From Cenococcum geophilum 1.58 (lineage: Eukaryota; Ascomycota; Dothideomycetes; Gloniales; Gloniaceae): a stretch of 64,000 nucleotides of DNA. Shown piece after piece: positions 36,909 through 48,360 of this stretch (positions are counted from its first letter, which is position 1; each line of letters starts with the position of its first letter). Where the stretch lies: NCBI GenBank assembly GCA_001692895.1, contig KV748212.1, positions 1,424,428 to 1,488,427 of the forward strand, read 5' to 3'. Position numbers and translations under genes: made by a program. Under the pieces are notes generated by a model. That model had not been told where the DNA came from and made no database searches. It saw only the letters and a program-made list of their open reading frames with translations.

Positions 36909-37260
36909 CATCAGGAAATTTTTTTTGGGGCTCGTTGTTGCGGTTTGCGGCAAATTGCCGCAAACCGTACGGTTGCGGCAGGTGGATATGGTCGATAGCA
37001 ATTTGCGCAAAACGCACGTTTTGCAACAAAATCGCAGAACCTGATAGCAAATTGCNGCAAAATGCTACCCCTATAAATAAATTGTAGCAAAACGCTACCC
37101 TATAAATAAATAGCGCGCAAACTGTACAAATTGTAAAAACTGTACGAATTGTAAAAACTGTACGAATTGTACAAATTGTACGAATTGTAAAAACTGTACA
37201 AATTGTAACTATATAAATTGTAACTATATAAATTATAATTATATTATATAATAACCAAAT
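36909..37260 (+). repeat. Copy A, end 1: TIR and subterminal palindromic repeats
   Basis: After the TIR come many GCGGCAAATTGCCGCAAA-type inverted units and then, at about 37105-37240, a decamer-like array of AAATTGTAC/AAAACTGTACG. The open minus frame spanning 36901-37266 results from these repeats. Copy B has the same module at 49090-49428, reversed. Confidence 0.75.
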
Positions 37261-37382
37261 TATCACATATTTCCATAGATTTCTGTAGTATACTTTTAAA
37301 TATATTTATATTATAACTATATAAAATGTAGAGCTATCTACTTTAGGCGTTAAGGGGGAAGCCTCTCGCGGAGGCTCTAAAT

Positions 37383-37396
37383 CATCTACCTACCTA

Positions 37397-37459
<63 letters not shown>

Positions 37460-37500
37460 ACCTGCCTGCCTACTTACCTACCTACCTGTCTGTCCGTCGT
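37383..37500. repeat. CCTG tetranucleotide microsatellite in copy A
   Basis: A near-perfect run of CCTG (about 25 units, with CCTA at both ends), followed by degenerate CTACCTGTCTGTG-type units to about 37560. Copy B has the reverse-complement tract GGTAGGCA/GGCAGGTA at 48690-48955. Confidence 0.9.
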
Positions 37501-37611
37501 CTATACCTACCCGTCTATGCCTACCTGTCTGTGGCCTACTATCTGTGCCTACCTGTCTATGTGACCTTGATTCGATCGATCAATCGAATCTTTATCGTGT
37601 TCGCTGGCTGG

Positions 37612-38180
37612 TCGTTCGAACGGTTGTCGTGTGGCCTCTGGCGACGGTCGTGTGGCGATGACGACGGTCGTCTGGCTCTGACGGTCGTCTAGCTCTGGCG
37701 ACGGTCATCTGGCTCCGGCGACGGTCGTCCAGCTCTGACGACGGTCGTCTGGCTCTGACGGTCGTCTAGCTTTGGCGACGGTCATCGGCTCCAGCGACGG
37801 TCGTCCAGCTCTGACGACGGTCGTCTAGCTCCTGACGACGGTCGTCTGGCTCTGACGGTCGTCTAGCTCTGGCGACAGTCATCTGGCTCCGGCGACGGTC
37901 TTCTGGCTCTGAACGACGGTCGTCTAGCTCTGACGACGGTCGTCTAGCTCTGACGACGGTCGTCTGGCTCTGACGGTCGTCTAGCTCTGGCGACGGTCAT
38001 CTGGCTCCCGGCGACGGTCGTCCAGCTCTGACGACGTTCGTCTAGCTCTGACGACGGTCGTCTGCTCTGACGGTCGTCTAGCTCTGGCGACGGTCATCTG
38101 GCTCCGGCGATGGTCCGTCGTCTGGGCTCCGCGATGGTCGTCTGGCTCCGGCGACGGTCGTCTGCTGGCTGTCGTTCTGG
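37612..38180. repeat. GGTCGTC minisatellite in copy A
   Basis: About 27 units of roughly 18-21 bp based on CTCTGACGACGGTCGTCTGG, with variants GGCGACGGTCATCTGGCTCC and GACGGTCGTCTAGCTCTG. Units are internally palindromic around GACGGTCGTC. Copy B retains only about four units (48505-48600), so this array changes length between copies. Confidence 0.85.
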
Positions 38181-38189
38181 TGTCTTCCT

Positions 38190-38300
38190 AGGTAGGAAGT
38201 AAGGAAGGGTAAAAAATGAGGTGGCTACCTAGGTGTTATGTAGAGGCTATTCGGGAATATAGCGGGGACCCGGTGGGTAGTAGTGTCGCGCGCACACACA
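38190..38300. other. Unique spacer of copy A, conserved in copy B
   Basis: AGTAAGGAAGGGTAAAAAAT, GGTGGCTACCTAGGT and GCGGGGACCC are found in the same order in copy B (minus strand, about 48361-48475). It is the only clearly non-repetitive internal part shared by both copies. It could hold a promoter or recognition site. Confidence 0.7.
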
Positions 38301-38317
38301 GAGGGCTTTGTGTGGGC

Positions 38318-39884
38318 TTCGTGTTAGAGCTTCGCGTAGAGCTTTATGCAGAGCTTCGTGTAGAGCTTTTATATAGAGCTTTGTGCAGAGCTTCGTGTAG
38401 AGCTTCGTGCAGAGCCTTGTGTAGAGCTTCCGTGTAGAGCTTCGTGCAGAGCCTCGTGCAGAGAGCCTCTATATGCAGAGCTTTGTGTAGAGCCTCGTGT
38501 AGAGCCTCGGTGCAAAGCTTCGTGTAGAGCTTCGTGTAGAGCTTCGTGCAGAGCCTTGTGTAGAGCTTCGTGTAGAGCTTCGTGGCAGAGCCTCGGTGCA
38601 GAGCCTCTATATGCAGAGCTTTGTGTAGAGCCTCGTGTAGAGCCTCGTGCAAAGCTTCGTGTAGAGCTTCGTGTAGAGCTTCGTGCAGAGCTTCGTGCAG
38701 AGCTTTTATGTAGAGCTTCGTGCAGAGCTTCGTACAGAGCTTCGTGTAGAGCCTCGTGGCAGAGCCTCTGTACGCAGAGCTTTGTATAGAGCCTCGTGTA
38801 GAGCCTCGTGTTAGAGCCTCGTGCAAAGCTTCGTGTAAAGCTTCGTGCAGAGCTTCGCGTAGAGCTTCGTGTAGAGCCTCTGTACGCAGAGCTTCGTGTA
38901 GAGCATCGTGCAAAGCTTCGTGTGTAGAGCTTCGTGTAAGAGCTTCGTGCAGAGCTTCGTGCAGAGCTTCGTGTAGAGCTTCGTGCAGAGCTTCGTGCAG
39001 AGCTTCGTGTAGAGCTTCGTGTAGAGCTTCGTGTAGAGCTTCGTGTAGAGCTTCGTGTAGAGCTTCGTGTAGAGCTTCGTGTAGAGCTTCGTGTAGAGCT
39101 TCGTGTTAGAGCCTCGTGCAGAGCCTCGTGCAGAGCCTCTGTACGCAGAGCTTCGTGTAGAGCCTCGTGTGGAGCCTCGTGCAAAGCTTCGTGTAGAGCT
39201 TCGTGTAGAGCTTCGTGCACGAATTCGTGCAAAGCTTTGTGTAGAGCCTCGTGCAGAGCCTCTGTACGCAGAGCTTTGTGTAGAGCCCTCGTGTAGAGCC
39301 TCGTGCAAAGCTTCGTGTAGAGCTTCGCGCAGAGCTTTGTATAGAGCTTCGTGTAGAGCTTCGTGCAGAGCTTCGTGTAGAGCTTCGTGCAGAGCTTCAG
39401 TGTAGAGCTTCGTGCAGAGCTTCGTGTAGAGCTTCGTGCAGAGCTTACGTGTAGAGCTTCGTGTAGAGCTTCGTGTAGCTTCGTGTAGAGCCTCGTGCAG
39501 AGCCTCGTGCAGAGCTCTGTACGCAGAGCTTCGTGTAGAGCCTCGTGTGGAGCCTCGTGCAAAGCTTCGTGTAGAGCTTCGTGTAGAGCTTCGTGCACGA
39601 ATTCGTGCAAAGCTTTGTGTAGAGCCTCGTGCAGAGCCTCTGTACGCAGAGCTTGTGTAGAGCCTCGTGTAGAGCCTCGTGCAAAGCTTCGTGTAGAGCT
39701 TCGCGCAGAGCTTTGTATAGAGCTTCGTGTAGAGCTTCGTGCAGAGCTTCGTGTAGAGCTTCGTGCAGAGCTTCGTGTAGAGCTTCGTGCAGAGCTTCGT
39801 GTAGAGCTTCGTGCAGAGCTTCGTGTAGAGCTTCGTGCAGAGCTTCGTGCAGAGCTTTGTGTAGAGCCTCGTGCAGAGCCTCTG
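38318..39884. repeat. 12-bp minisatellite array of copy A (GAGCTTCGTGTA)
   Basis: About 130 units of GAGCTTCGTGTA with variants GAGCTTCGTGCA, GAGCCTCGTGCA, GAGCTTTGTGTA and an interspersed palindromic unit CTCTGTACGCAGAG. A higher-order period of about 378 bp is visible (GTACGC at 39141 and 39519 with the same neighbours on both sides). The long reading frames on both strands here arise because 12 is a multiple of three and the units lack stops in most frames. They are not supported as genes. Confidence 0.9.
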
Positions 39885-40153
39885 CATCAGAATTTTTTTT
39901 TTTGGGCACGTTGTTGCAAGCGAAAATCGGGGTCTGCAAAACCTGCAGGCGTAAGTCGCAATTTTAGCATTTGCGGCAATTTGCAGCAATTTGCTATAAA
40001 CACATAGATAGGGCAGGCGCGTGCATAGGTAGCCTATGTGTTTGTAGCAAATTGCTGCAAATCGCCGCAAATTGCCAAAATTGCGACTTTCGCAGGTTTT
40101 GCAGACCCCGATTTTCGTTTGCAACAACGTGCCCAAAAAAAAAAATCCTGATG
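39885..40153. repeat. Copy A, end 2: 269-bp fold-back with its own TIR
   Basis: CATCAGAATTTTTTTTTTT, GGGCACGTTGTTGCAAGCG and GGGGTCTGCAAAACCTGC at the left are mirrored at the right down to CCTGATG. This terminal module alone therefore looks like a small complete MITE of the same TIR family. Copy B has the same module, more decayed, at 46826-47025. Confidence 0.8.
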
Positions 40154-40988
40154 ATTATAGAACGCTACCACCAGAGATACGTGTTAGCGACTAGGTATAG
40201 CTAGATATACGTAATATCTCTATATAGAGGCCTATAAAGTCACTTAATTATAAGAACCTTAGCCCCTATTTAATTAAATAAGTTATTAATAGGGAAGCCG
40301 TATATAAGCTAGAACTCCTACTTACCCTAGCCACCTATAGAATATAGCCGTATTTTACCTATAGCTACTATACCTCTATTAGCCTAACCCCTTACTAGGG
40401 CAGATATAGCCTAAACCCCTACTAGTACTAATTTAAGATAAGAATAAAGACGAGAACTATAAGGAGTGGACTATTAAACAAATTATTAACTCTAAATACT
40501 TTAGTAAAGGTAAAGGACAACGGCTCTACTATAGAGCTATATACACAGGATTCAATATAAATTAGCCAGAATAGCAACTATAGGAAGACTTAAAAAATAT
40601 AAAGGATCTAATTAGCGACTTTTACTACGTAAACCTATAGAAACTGGGCCTAACTAGAGACTTTATACCTAATTCTCTATAGGAGCCCTTATAGAGTTAA
40701 ACCGTTATATATTACTATATAAGGGCAAATTACCATTAAATTACTATTAGATTGCGGTAAAGTGCAATTACGTAACCAGAATATTATTAAGATGTCTAGG
40801 AACTTTAACTAGCGGTTAAAGTTATCTAATGAGTTAGATTCTTAGATGCCAAGCCCTATTACATAATATTATTTTAAGCCTTTAGCAATACCCCCCTTTT
40901 CTTCTTTTCTATACCTTAAGTGTTCCCTCTATATATATATAGTAACTATAGCATCGCCAAAGCTACGCCTTTATAAGAGGGGGGGTAG
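40154..40988 (+). pseudogene. Gypsy3 integrase C-terminal part and 3' tail
   Basis: The frame resumes after element A as YRTLPPEIRVSD*VWLD near 40157, then SIYRPIKSLNYKNLSPYLIK, the usual integrase C-terminal basic domain of Gypsy elements. Degraded text continues to about 40800. The AGAGGGGGGG polypurine tract ends at 40986. Confidence 0.78.
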
Positions 40989-41181
40989 TGTTACGGAACC
41001 CTACCGTAGGGGCCTCTATAGGAGAGCCCCGTGCTCTTATATATATCTTACGTATAGCTTATATTAGCTACGCGTAGGTATATTACCTCCTTACGCCCTT
41101 AACCCTTATAATCAATCGCGTAACGTCTTATAGACTCCTCGAATATATACGCTTTGTAGCTACTACCCCCATCCTATAACA
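40989..41181 (+). repeat. Gypsy3 3' LTR
   Basis: It starts TGTTACGGAACCCTACCG and ends CATCCTATAACA; 193 bp. Confidence 0.9.
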
Positions 41182-41186
41182 CCCTA

Positions 41187-44100
41187 CTAGCAGTCTAAGT
41201 TAAATATTATAATAATAGCCATTAGTGCTCTAAACGATCTTACTGCTAATATTGCGGCATAGGTATCCTTATATACTAACTCTTATAAATTACCTTATAC
41301 GCAAAGGTAGGCTTTAAACTTCGTTAGATAGCTATTAGTATTAGTTTTATAGGTAAACGTCCAAATAACAGGTACGGGTTTAATATTAATTATATCCTTA
41401 ACGACCTCGAATATTCCTTTATTTTAAAGGTTAGTAAACTCCTTTTAAGTAGCAGCCACGAACTCTTCCTTATATAGATATCTTTAAAGCTTCTTCTAGT
41501 TCCTAGGCGGCGGTAGGAGCTAATTACAATATAGCTTTTAGTAAAAGGTAAGCCCTATATTAAAGGCTACTCTTTAAGCCGGAAGGCTCTAGTCCTTAGT
41601 AATATTAGTTAGAAAGCCTACGTAGGCCTTTAGACGTTCTTTAAGTCTCTTCCCTTTAACGACGTTTCGCTCTCCTATATTACCGACAATATTCTTCTTT
41701 AGCTTAGCTTTATTAGTTAGAACTATAATATAGTACAGCTTCTTTACTAAGGTATTTAAGGACAGTAGAGGCTCCGGTAAGTTAGGTTCTAGTATTTTAT
41801 TTAAGGTAAAAAGCCTTAGAGTTAAGTTATCTTTAGAGCTTAAATCTAGTTACTTACTACTTTTAATATTAAGCTCTTTCTGATTTCCACCAGAATCCAC
41901 CTATTATCTTCCTTTAGTATTAACTCGAATCTTATCTAGAGTCTTATTACTTTTATCGCTTTTATTAGATAACAATTCTAATTTATCTTAGAGGTTTTAT
42001 ATCTAACGGACATTAATTATTTCTAATATTTAGTTAGTCCTTACTTAGAGTACATTCGCTAAATCTAGCTATAAGTCATTATAGAGCAACTACTTATTAA
42101 ATCTTACGTCTCTTATTCTAATAACCTTCTTCTAACTAAGAATATAGATTTAAAAGATATTCGTTAAATTATACCCTACTAGATATCCTATATAGGCCCT
42201 TAGCGCGAGCTTATTTAGGCGTGGAATATTATACTTAAGAGGATAGGCCCTACAGCTATAAACTTATAGGTAACTTATATTTGGTTTTAGTAGTAATATA
42301 CCTATTACTAACTAGATATTCTCAAATGGTATCTACTACTTAAGTCCTTTACTAGGCGTCCAATTAAGTAGATAGGTAGCTACCTTAAAGACTTTAGGCT
42401 ACAGTTCTTCTAGTAAATAGGCTGCAACCCTTACGCATCAACCCTTTTATATTATTACCCCCCTAGAACGTTTAGCTAGACCGTTCTAAAACTGGGTATT
42501 AGGTGCTAATCTTTTAAGAGTAATTCCTTATTTAGCTACCTATTCCTTAAATTCGCCTGTAAAAGATATCTCTCCATCTATATAGATTATGGCTACCTTA
42601 AAGCCGTATTATCTTTAAATAATATTACAATATTTAATAACTATTTTGGTTAGGGATAACTTCTTAGCCATCGTTTTTACCTTATTTATCCATATTATAT
42701 TATTAAGGAAGTATACCGCGTACTTATAGCTATTATATACAATGATTCCGGGTATTAAATCTAGGTATATCTTATAGAAAGAAACCGCTAACCGGGTTAG
42801 TTTCCTTCTTAATACTACCTTGTAAGCTTTACTTCGTATAACTCGCATTCTACCATTACAGGGCCTTTTAGAATTCCCCCCGTTACTAACTAAGATAGTT
42901 ACTCTATTACCTCTTTTTCTATATAACCTTCTGCCTAATTTAGCAAAGGCTTTAATAAATACTTCACTGGCTTTAATTAAGTCATAAATAAAGCCTTTCG
43001 TAAGTCCTTTAGCTTATTATATTTAACCGTTTTCTAACTATAGTAGTAGCTATAGCGGAAGTACGTCTTATTGTCACTAGAGAAAAGAGTATTCTCTTTA
43101 TTATTCCAATAGACTCCCTTATTATTAAGCTTTTGGAGGCATACCAGGTTAATATAAAAGCTTAATATATAGGCTGCTCGTAAGAGCTGCATCTATATCT
43201 TGCCCATTAGGCGGTCAATTATAACTATAGCTATGCTATAGCCCACGATCTCTTCTGTATTTAATCCTACGTAGGGCCGATCTAACGTAAGCTTAATATC
43301 GCTAATAAATCTGGCTCGATTATTAACGACGTATATAGTGGTTCCTAAGTTAAGGATAAAGCTATTACAAAGCTTGTAATTAGAGGTTGTATTATAGGCT
43401 CCTCCACCAGGCTCTTAAGAGCTCTACTTATTGCCATCCTTTGGCTTCTTATTAGCTCAATCGTCCTTTTTAATTTGCTTAATACGAGCCTTAATTTCAA
43501 GCGTCGCATTAGCGATCTTCTTATCCACCTTCTTCTAGATTTTGTTACTGGGTTTAAACCAAGATAAGCGAGGAATTAACTCTACAATGTACTAGCACTT
43601 GTTAAAGTAGTAACGCTTTCCATATAGGCACTCTGATGCCTATCGCTTTTCCTTCTTCTACTTATCTGCTAATGATTTAGGCTTTAAATTTAATAACTCG
43701 CTCGACTCGTTCTTTAAGGTAGCTGTAAAGGATCCTTATAAAATCTTACCCTTCTAAGCGAGCTCCCTATGATAGTGGTTTCGGTATATTTCGACTAGCT
43801 TAAAGAAGGTAGAAAGCGTCTTCTTCTCCTACTTACAACTATTAAGCTCGTTCTTCTAATATTCTAACCAGCTTAGTATAATAGATTCAACTATAAATGC
43901 AAAGTTTATTACCGAACAATTACTATCTACCTTAGGTAGTTTTAGCTCCTTGCACTTAGTATATACCTTCTCCTACTCCTATAACTAGACCTTAAAGTTC
44001 TAGTTCTAAGGCGCCTTCTTAGGCCTTATATATTAGGTAGCTATTTAAAGCTTTTAGGCGTAATTAGACGGAGTAATTCTCTGCTTAAGCAACACTAAAA

Positions 44101-44452
44101 CATTATAAGTAGAGTCATATTTAAACGTGTAGACGAGGTAAGTCTATAAGATAGAGCCTAAGATTTAACTGTATAACGTATTAAGAGCTAACAGCTGCTT
44201 TTTATATAGCTTTAAGTTGTTTTTATAGTCCGATTTAAGCGTACAGAGCTCCTCCTTTTTATTCTTATCTGGCTCTAAGAGCTTCGTTTTCCCCCAGCTA
44301 TTAGCATCCTTTAGTAAGGATCAAACAGGTTCTTTAAGCCTTAGTAACTTAGTCTTAGGTATTAATGGGTTAACATACTTCTAGAGACGATTATTATTGG
44401 CTTTTAACTTAATAACCTCAATCCATTCGTCCCAGTTATTTAGGCTTATAAG
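41187..44452 (-). pseudogene. Copia2 gag, protease, integrase and RT N-part, RIP-degraded
   Basis: On the minus strand from 44452, gag starts with SLNNWDEWIEVIKLKANNNR. Integrase text lies at about 42850-42600 and includes an open stretch (42615-42848) with RRKLTRLAVSFYKIY and AVYFLNNIIWINKVKTMAKK, matching the Copia integrase catalytic core (FLDD to FLNN). The RT start lies near 41400-41190: TFTYKTNTNSYLTKFKAYLC and DTYAAILAVRSFRALMAI. It stops at the Gypsy3 target and continues at 31308. Confidence 0.83.
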
Positions 44453-44663
44453 TGTCACGGCTTAAATAAATCCCTCTAAACCGAAGCTTGAACGAATGCT
44501 ATATTACGAAGATACTAAGCTAAAGAGAAGGAAAAGGGGTCGCTAGGACCGATGTAAACAAATATATAGGGTAAGCCGCCAAGGCGCTAGCTTTAGGCGG
44601 GCTAATTATAAATTGGCAGAATATGGCAGAATTTAGCAGGTAACGTGCAATAGCGCCGTTACA
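44453..44663 (-). repeat. Gypsy4 3' LTR (left)
   Basis: On the + strand it starts TGTCACGGCTTAAATAAAT and ends GCGCCGTTACA; 211 bp. Confidence 0.9.
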
Positions 44664-45059
44664 TCACCCCCCTCTTTAAAAGAAAAGCCTGCCCTTAGGC
44701 TTAGTTAGAAATAGGATAGCACTAGGCTTATAAACGTAGGATTACAAAATATAAGATAAGGAGATAAAGGGGATACGAGTACGTCCAGACTAAGTATAAA
44801 GGGCGATTGTGGGCTAAGTGGAAGCACTAGGCTAGAAAAAGTAGCCGCTAAAAGTCTTAGCACGGATCTAACTAATTAGATAACTTCGACCGGCGGTCAA
44901 AGTTCCTTAATATCTGAAATTTTACGGTACTAGCAGAAAACGGCAGAATATGGCAGAATTTAGTAAACAGCTGTATTAGGGCTTTAGGGCGTTTTTGTCC
45001 CTATATTCTTCTAGTAACTTATTATCTTTATTATACTAGTATTCTATCTATTTATCTAG

Positions 45060-46825
45060 GTACTTTAGGGGTCTAGGCGTATTAGGGTATTGGTTATAAA
45101 ATTCTTTAAGCTTCTAGGGGCAGCCTATAAAGTTCTACGTAGGGTACTAGGTTAGGTCAGGATTGTAGCCCTTCTATTAGATACGGTATTTTAGCGTTCC
45201 CCGTACTATCTTATAGGCCAGTATTTTATTAACCTCCTATTTATTATTACCGTTTACTTAAACTGGTAGGGAAGGCTTATTCTTTTATCCAGGTAATAGG
45301 TTATTTATAGCTTTCCGTAGCTTATCTAGCGAAAAGATAGGGTAAACCCTAATTAAATCTGGGAGCTTTATCTTGTATAAGTTACCTATCTTTTTAAGAA
45401 CCTTATATGGTCCTGCTATCTAGTAGTCTAGCTTACGGCTAGGTCGTTCAGTCTTCTAATTTCTTATTATAACCTATACTATATTACCAGGGGCAAAATC
45501 GGGCTCTTAACGGTGTTTGTTCGCCTACTATTCTATTAACCTCTAAGCTTTTTCTAGGTTCTCGCGGGCTACCATCTAGGCTTCCTCCAATCGTTTGGCG
45601 TACTGTTGGGCCTTAGCATAGAATAGCTTCTCTTGTATAGTCTAGGGTTCTTCTAGCCTTTTCCAGTTAAAGCTTATGCGGGGTAAGTATTCTATTTCTA
45701 GCTAAATCGGGGCAAACCCTATAGAGTTGTAGGGTAGGGTTTCTTGCGTATAGTCCATTAAGGGTAGTAGTTTAGACCAGTTATCCTAGAAATAGTTAAT
45801 AAAGGGCCTAAGCCTTTAGTCCAGGTACTGATTTATAATCTCTATCTAACCGTCTATTTGGGGGTAATAAGCCGTAGAAAGCTTTAGCTTAATGCCTAAG
45901 ATCTAGGTAAACTCATTCCAGAAGGCCGATATAAACTATAGCCTATAATTAAATATAATAGTATCTAGTAGTCCGTAGATTTGGTAGACGTAATAAATAT
46001 ATAGCTAGGCTGCTTCTTTAGCATTAATGTTTTTATAACAGGGAATTAAGAATAGGCGTTTATTAAAGCGGTTGACTATAACTATAACTATATTGTATCC
46101 GTTACGGTCCTTAGGTAGTTTATAAAAGTCTATAGAGATATACTGCTAAGGGCGCTCTAGTATTGGGAGTGGCTTAAGTAGTTCTAGGGTCTTATCCTGT
46201 GGGATTATAGCTCTCTAGTAGTCTTTACAGTTCCGTATATATTAATTAATATCTATAACTATTCTTAGCTAGTAGTAGTAGTAGTTAATAATTTTACGGG
46301 TCTTATTCTTACTAGGGTATACCGTAGAGACTTAGCAATAAGCTTTATAGATTAGTTTAGTCTATAAATTGTTAACGTTAGGGACTATAATCCGCTCCTA
46401 GTATAGGAGTAATCCTTCCTCCATCTTAAAATTAGGGTCTTCTTTTGCGGCTTATTCGCGGAGGGCCCTTAGGGTATTAGCCGTGCGGTTTATAGTTAGG
46501 AGGCGGTTAATTAGCCCTATTAGCTTATCTAAGGACTCCTCTATTAGTACTAGCTCGTTTTACTAGGAGTCTAGCTCCTTAAGGATCTATAGATTAAGCT
46601 ATTCTAAATAAAGGAGGGCGCGCGTCCGATATTGGGTCTTTAGCTTATCCTAGGGTCCTATATCTTATTCTCTTTAGGTTANGGNATTAGCCTTANAGTT
46701 TTACTTNCTAGAANNATATATAATNNTAAAGAAGAATTAGNAGAGTATTTNNGCCNACTAGGCTTATTATTTAGTAAGCTGCTTTATAGTTATAAAGTAC
46801 TTTAGGGCTTTATAATCTATATATA
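45060..46825 (-). pseudogene. Gypsy4 integrase and chromodomain, RIP-degraded
   Basis: Minus-strand read-through near 45235-45090 gives EVNKILAYKIVRGTLKYRI, then YNPDLT*YP and FIGCP*KLKEFY, a chromodomain-like module at the integrase C-terminus. The integrase core lies at about 46500-45300. At the right edge the RNase H motif IYIDYKALKYFITI (near 46780-46825) is cut by element B and resumes at 49431 in frame. Undetermined bases cluster at 46682-46756. Confidence 0.8.
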
Positions 46826-47025
46826 CATCAGGAAATTTTTTTTTAGGCACGTTGTCGCAAGCGAAAATCGGGGTCTGCAAAACCTGCGTAAGTCGCGATT
46901 TTAGCGATTTGCGGTAACTTGCGGCGATTTGCTATAAATACATAGGCTACCCATATAAATCGCCGCAAATTGCGACTTAAGTAGACCCTAATTTTCGGCT
47001 GTAATAAAAACGCAATAAAAATACT
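46826..47025. repeat. Copy B, end 2: fold-back terminal module
   Basis: AAGCGAAAATCGGGGTCTGC and CAAAACCTGCGTAAGTCGC at the left are mirrored, imperfectly, by GCGACTTAAGTAGACCC and AATTTTCGGCTGTAAT near 46970-47005. It corresponds to 39885-40153 of copy A but has lost the inner CATCAG end. Confidence 0.7.
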
Positions 47026-47030
47026 ATAAA

Positions 47031-48360
47031 GCTCTACACGAAGCTCTATACAAAGCTCTGCACGAAGCTCTGCACAAAGCTCTACACGAAGCTCTGCACG
47101 AAGCTCTGCACGAGGCTCTGCACAAAGCTCTACAACGAAGCCTCTGCACGAAGCTCTGCACGAAGCTCTGCACGAGGCTCTGCACAAAGCTCTACACGAA
47201 GCTCTGCACGAAGCTCTGCACGAAGCTCTATACGAAGCTCTGCGTATAGAGGCTCTGTACGAGGCTCTGCACGAAGCTCTACACGAGGCTCTGCACGAAG
47301 CTCTACACGAAGCTTTGCACGAAGCTCTACACGAGGCTCTGCCACGAAGCTCTACACGAAGCTTTGCACGAAGCTCTACACGAAGCTTTGCACGAAGCTC
47401 TACACGAAGCTTTGCACGAAGCTCTACACGAGGCTCTACACGAAGCTCTACACGAAGCTCTACACGAAGCTCTACACGAAGCTCTACACGAAGCTCTACA
47501 CGAAGCTCTACACGAAGCTCTACACGAAGCCTCTATACGAAGCTCTACACGAAGCTCTGCATAAAGCTCTACACGAAGCTCTTACACGAGGCTCTGCACG
47601 AAGCTCTACACGAAGCTCTGCACGAAGCTTTGCATAAAGCTCTACACGAAGCTCTACACGAAGCTCTACACAAAGCTCTACACGAAGCTTTGCGCGAGGC
47701 TCTACACGAAGCTCTACACGAAGCTTTGCACAAGGCTCTGCATGAGGCTCTACACGAAGCTCTGCACGAAGCTCTGCACGGAGGGCTCTATACGAAGCTC
47801 TGCGTATAGAGGCTCTGTACGAGGCTCTGCACGAAGCTCTACACGAGGCTCTGCACGAAGCTCTACACGAAGCTCTACACGAAGCTCTACACGAAGCTCT
47901 GCACGAAGCTCTACACGAAGCTCTGCACAAAGCTTTTGCACGAGGCTCTACACGAGGCTCTATACGAAGCTCTGCGTACAGAGGCTCTGTACGAGGCCTC
48001 TGCACGAAGCTCTACACGAGGCTCTGCACGAAGCTCTACACGAAAGCTCTGCACGAAGCTCTACACGAAGCTCCTACACCAAAGCTCTGCATGAAGCTTT
48101 GCGCGAGGCTCTACAGAAGCTCTACACGAAGCTTTGCACAAGGCTCTGCATGAAGCTCTACACGAAGCTCTACACGAAGCTCTACACAAGGCTCTACACG
48201 AAGCTCTACGTACAGAGGCTCTTGCATGAGGCTTTGCGCGAAGCTCTATATACGGGGGCTCTACACGAAGCTCTGCACGAAGCTCTATACGAAGCTCTAT
48301 GTATAGAGGCTCTGCACAAGGCTTTGCGCGATATACGGAGGCTCTACACAAAGCTCTGCA
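47031..48360. repeat. 12-bp minisatellite array of copy B
   Basis: About 110 units of GAAGCTCTACAC (reverse complement of the copy A unit), with CTGCAC and GAGGCTCTGCAC variants and the palindromic CTCTGCGTATAGAG unit. The long reading frames on both strands are repeat artefacts. Confidence 0.9.

Larger units (their letters stand above)
36909..40153 (+). mobile_element. Novel repeat-packed TIR element, copy A (3,245 bp)
   Basis: The element is bounded by CATCAGGAAATTTTTTTT...GCTCGTTGTTGC at the left and GCAACAACGTGCCC...CCTGATG at the right. AT flanks both sides (36907-36908, 40154-40155). Modules from left to right are: subterminal GCAAATTGCCGC palindromic repeats; an AAATTGTAC decamer array; a CCTG tetranucleotide tract; a GGTCGTC repeat; a unique spacer; a 1.57-kb array of 12-bp units; and a fold-back end. 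It is homologous, module by module, to copy B in the opposite orientation. I recognise no protein. Joining the flanks restores the Gypsy3 integrase frame (AYFANYYRT). RIP is light. One undetermined base is at 37056. Confidence 0.82.
31309..41181 (+). mobile_element. Ty3/Gypsy element 3, TSD CCCTA, interrupted by a solo LTR and TIR element A
   Basis: Two LTRs of exactly 193 bp (31309-31501 and 40989-41181) are bounded by CCCTA (31304-31308 and 41182-41186). The polypurine tract AGAGGGGGGG lies just before the 3' LTR. It is inserted in the Copia2 RT between two halves that rejoin in frame. Without the solo LTR and element A it is about 6.1 kb. It is a different family from Gypsy1/2. Confidence 0.92.

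Noticed and set aside
37383-38180. Possible CRISPR-like array in the GGTCGTC repeat region
   Set aside because: Units are contiguous minisatellites without unique spacers, and the sequence is eukaryotic.
36909-40153. Helitron
   Set aside because: The A|TC start and poly-T run drew attention, but both ends are inverted repeats, there is no CTRR end, and 2-bp flanks are duplicated.
38216-40204. Numerous long open frames on both strands with HEAL, RASC, TKLY and VELR repeats
   Set aside because: They come from a 12-bp tandem array that is open in most frames. There is no start context, no domain and no non-repetitive part.
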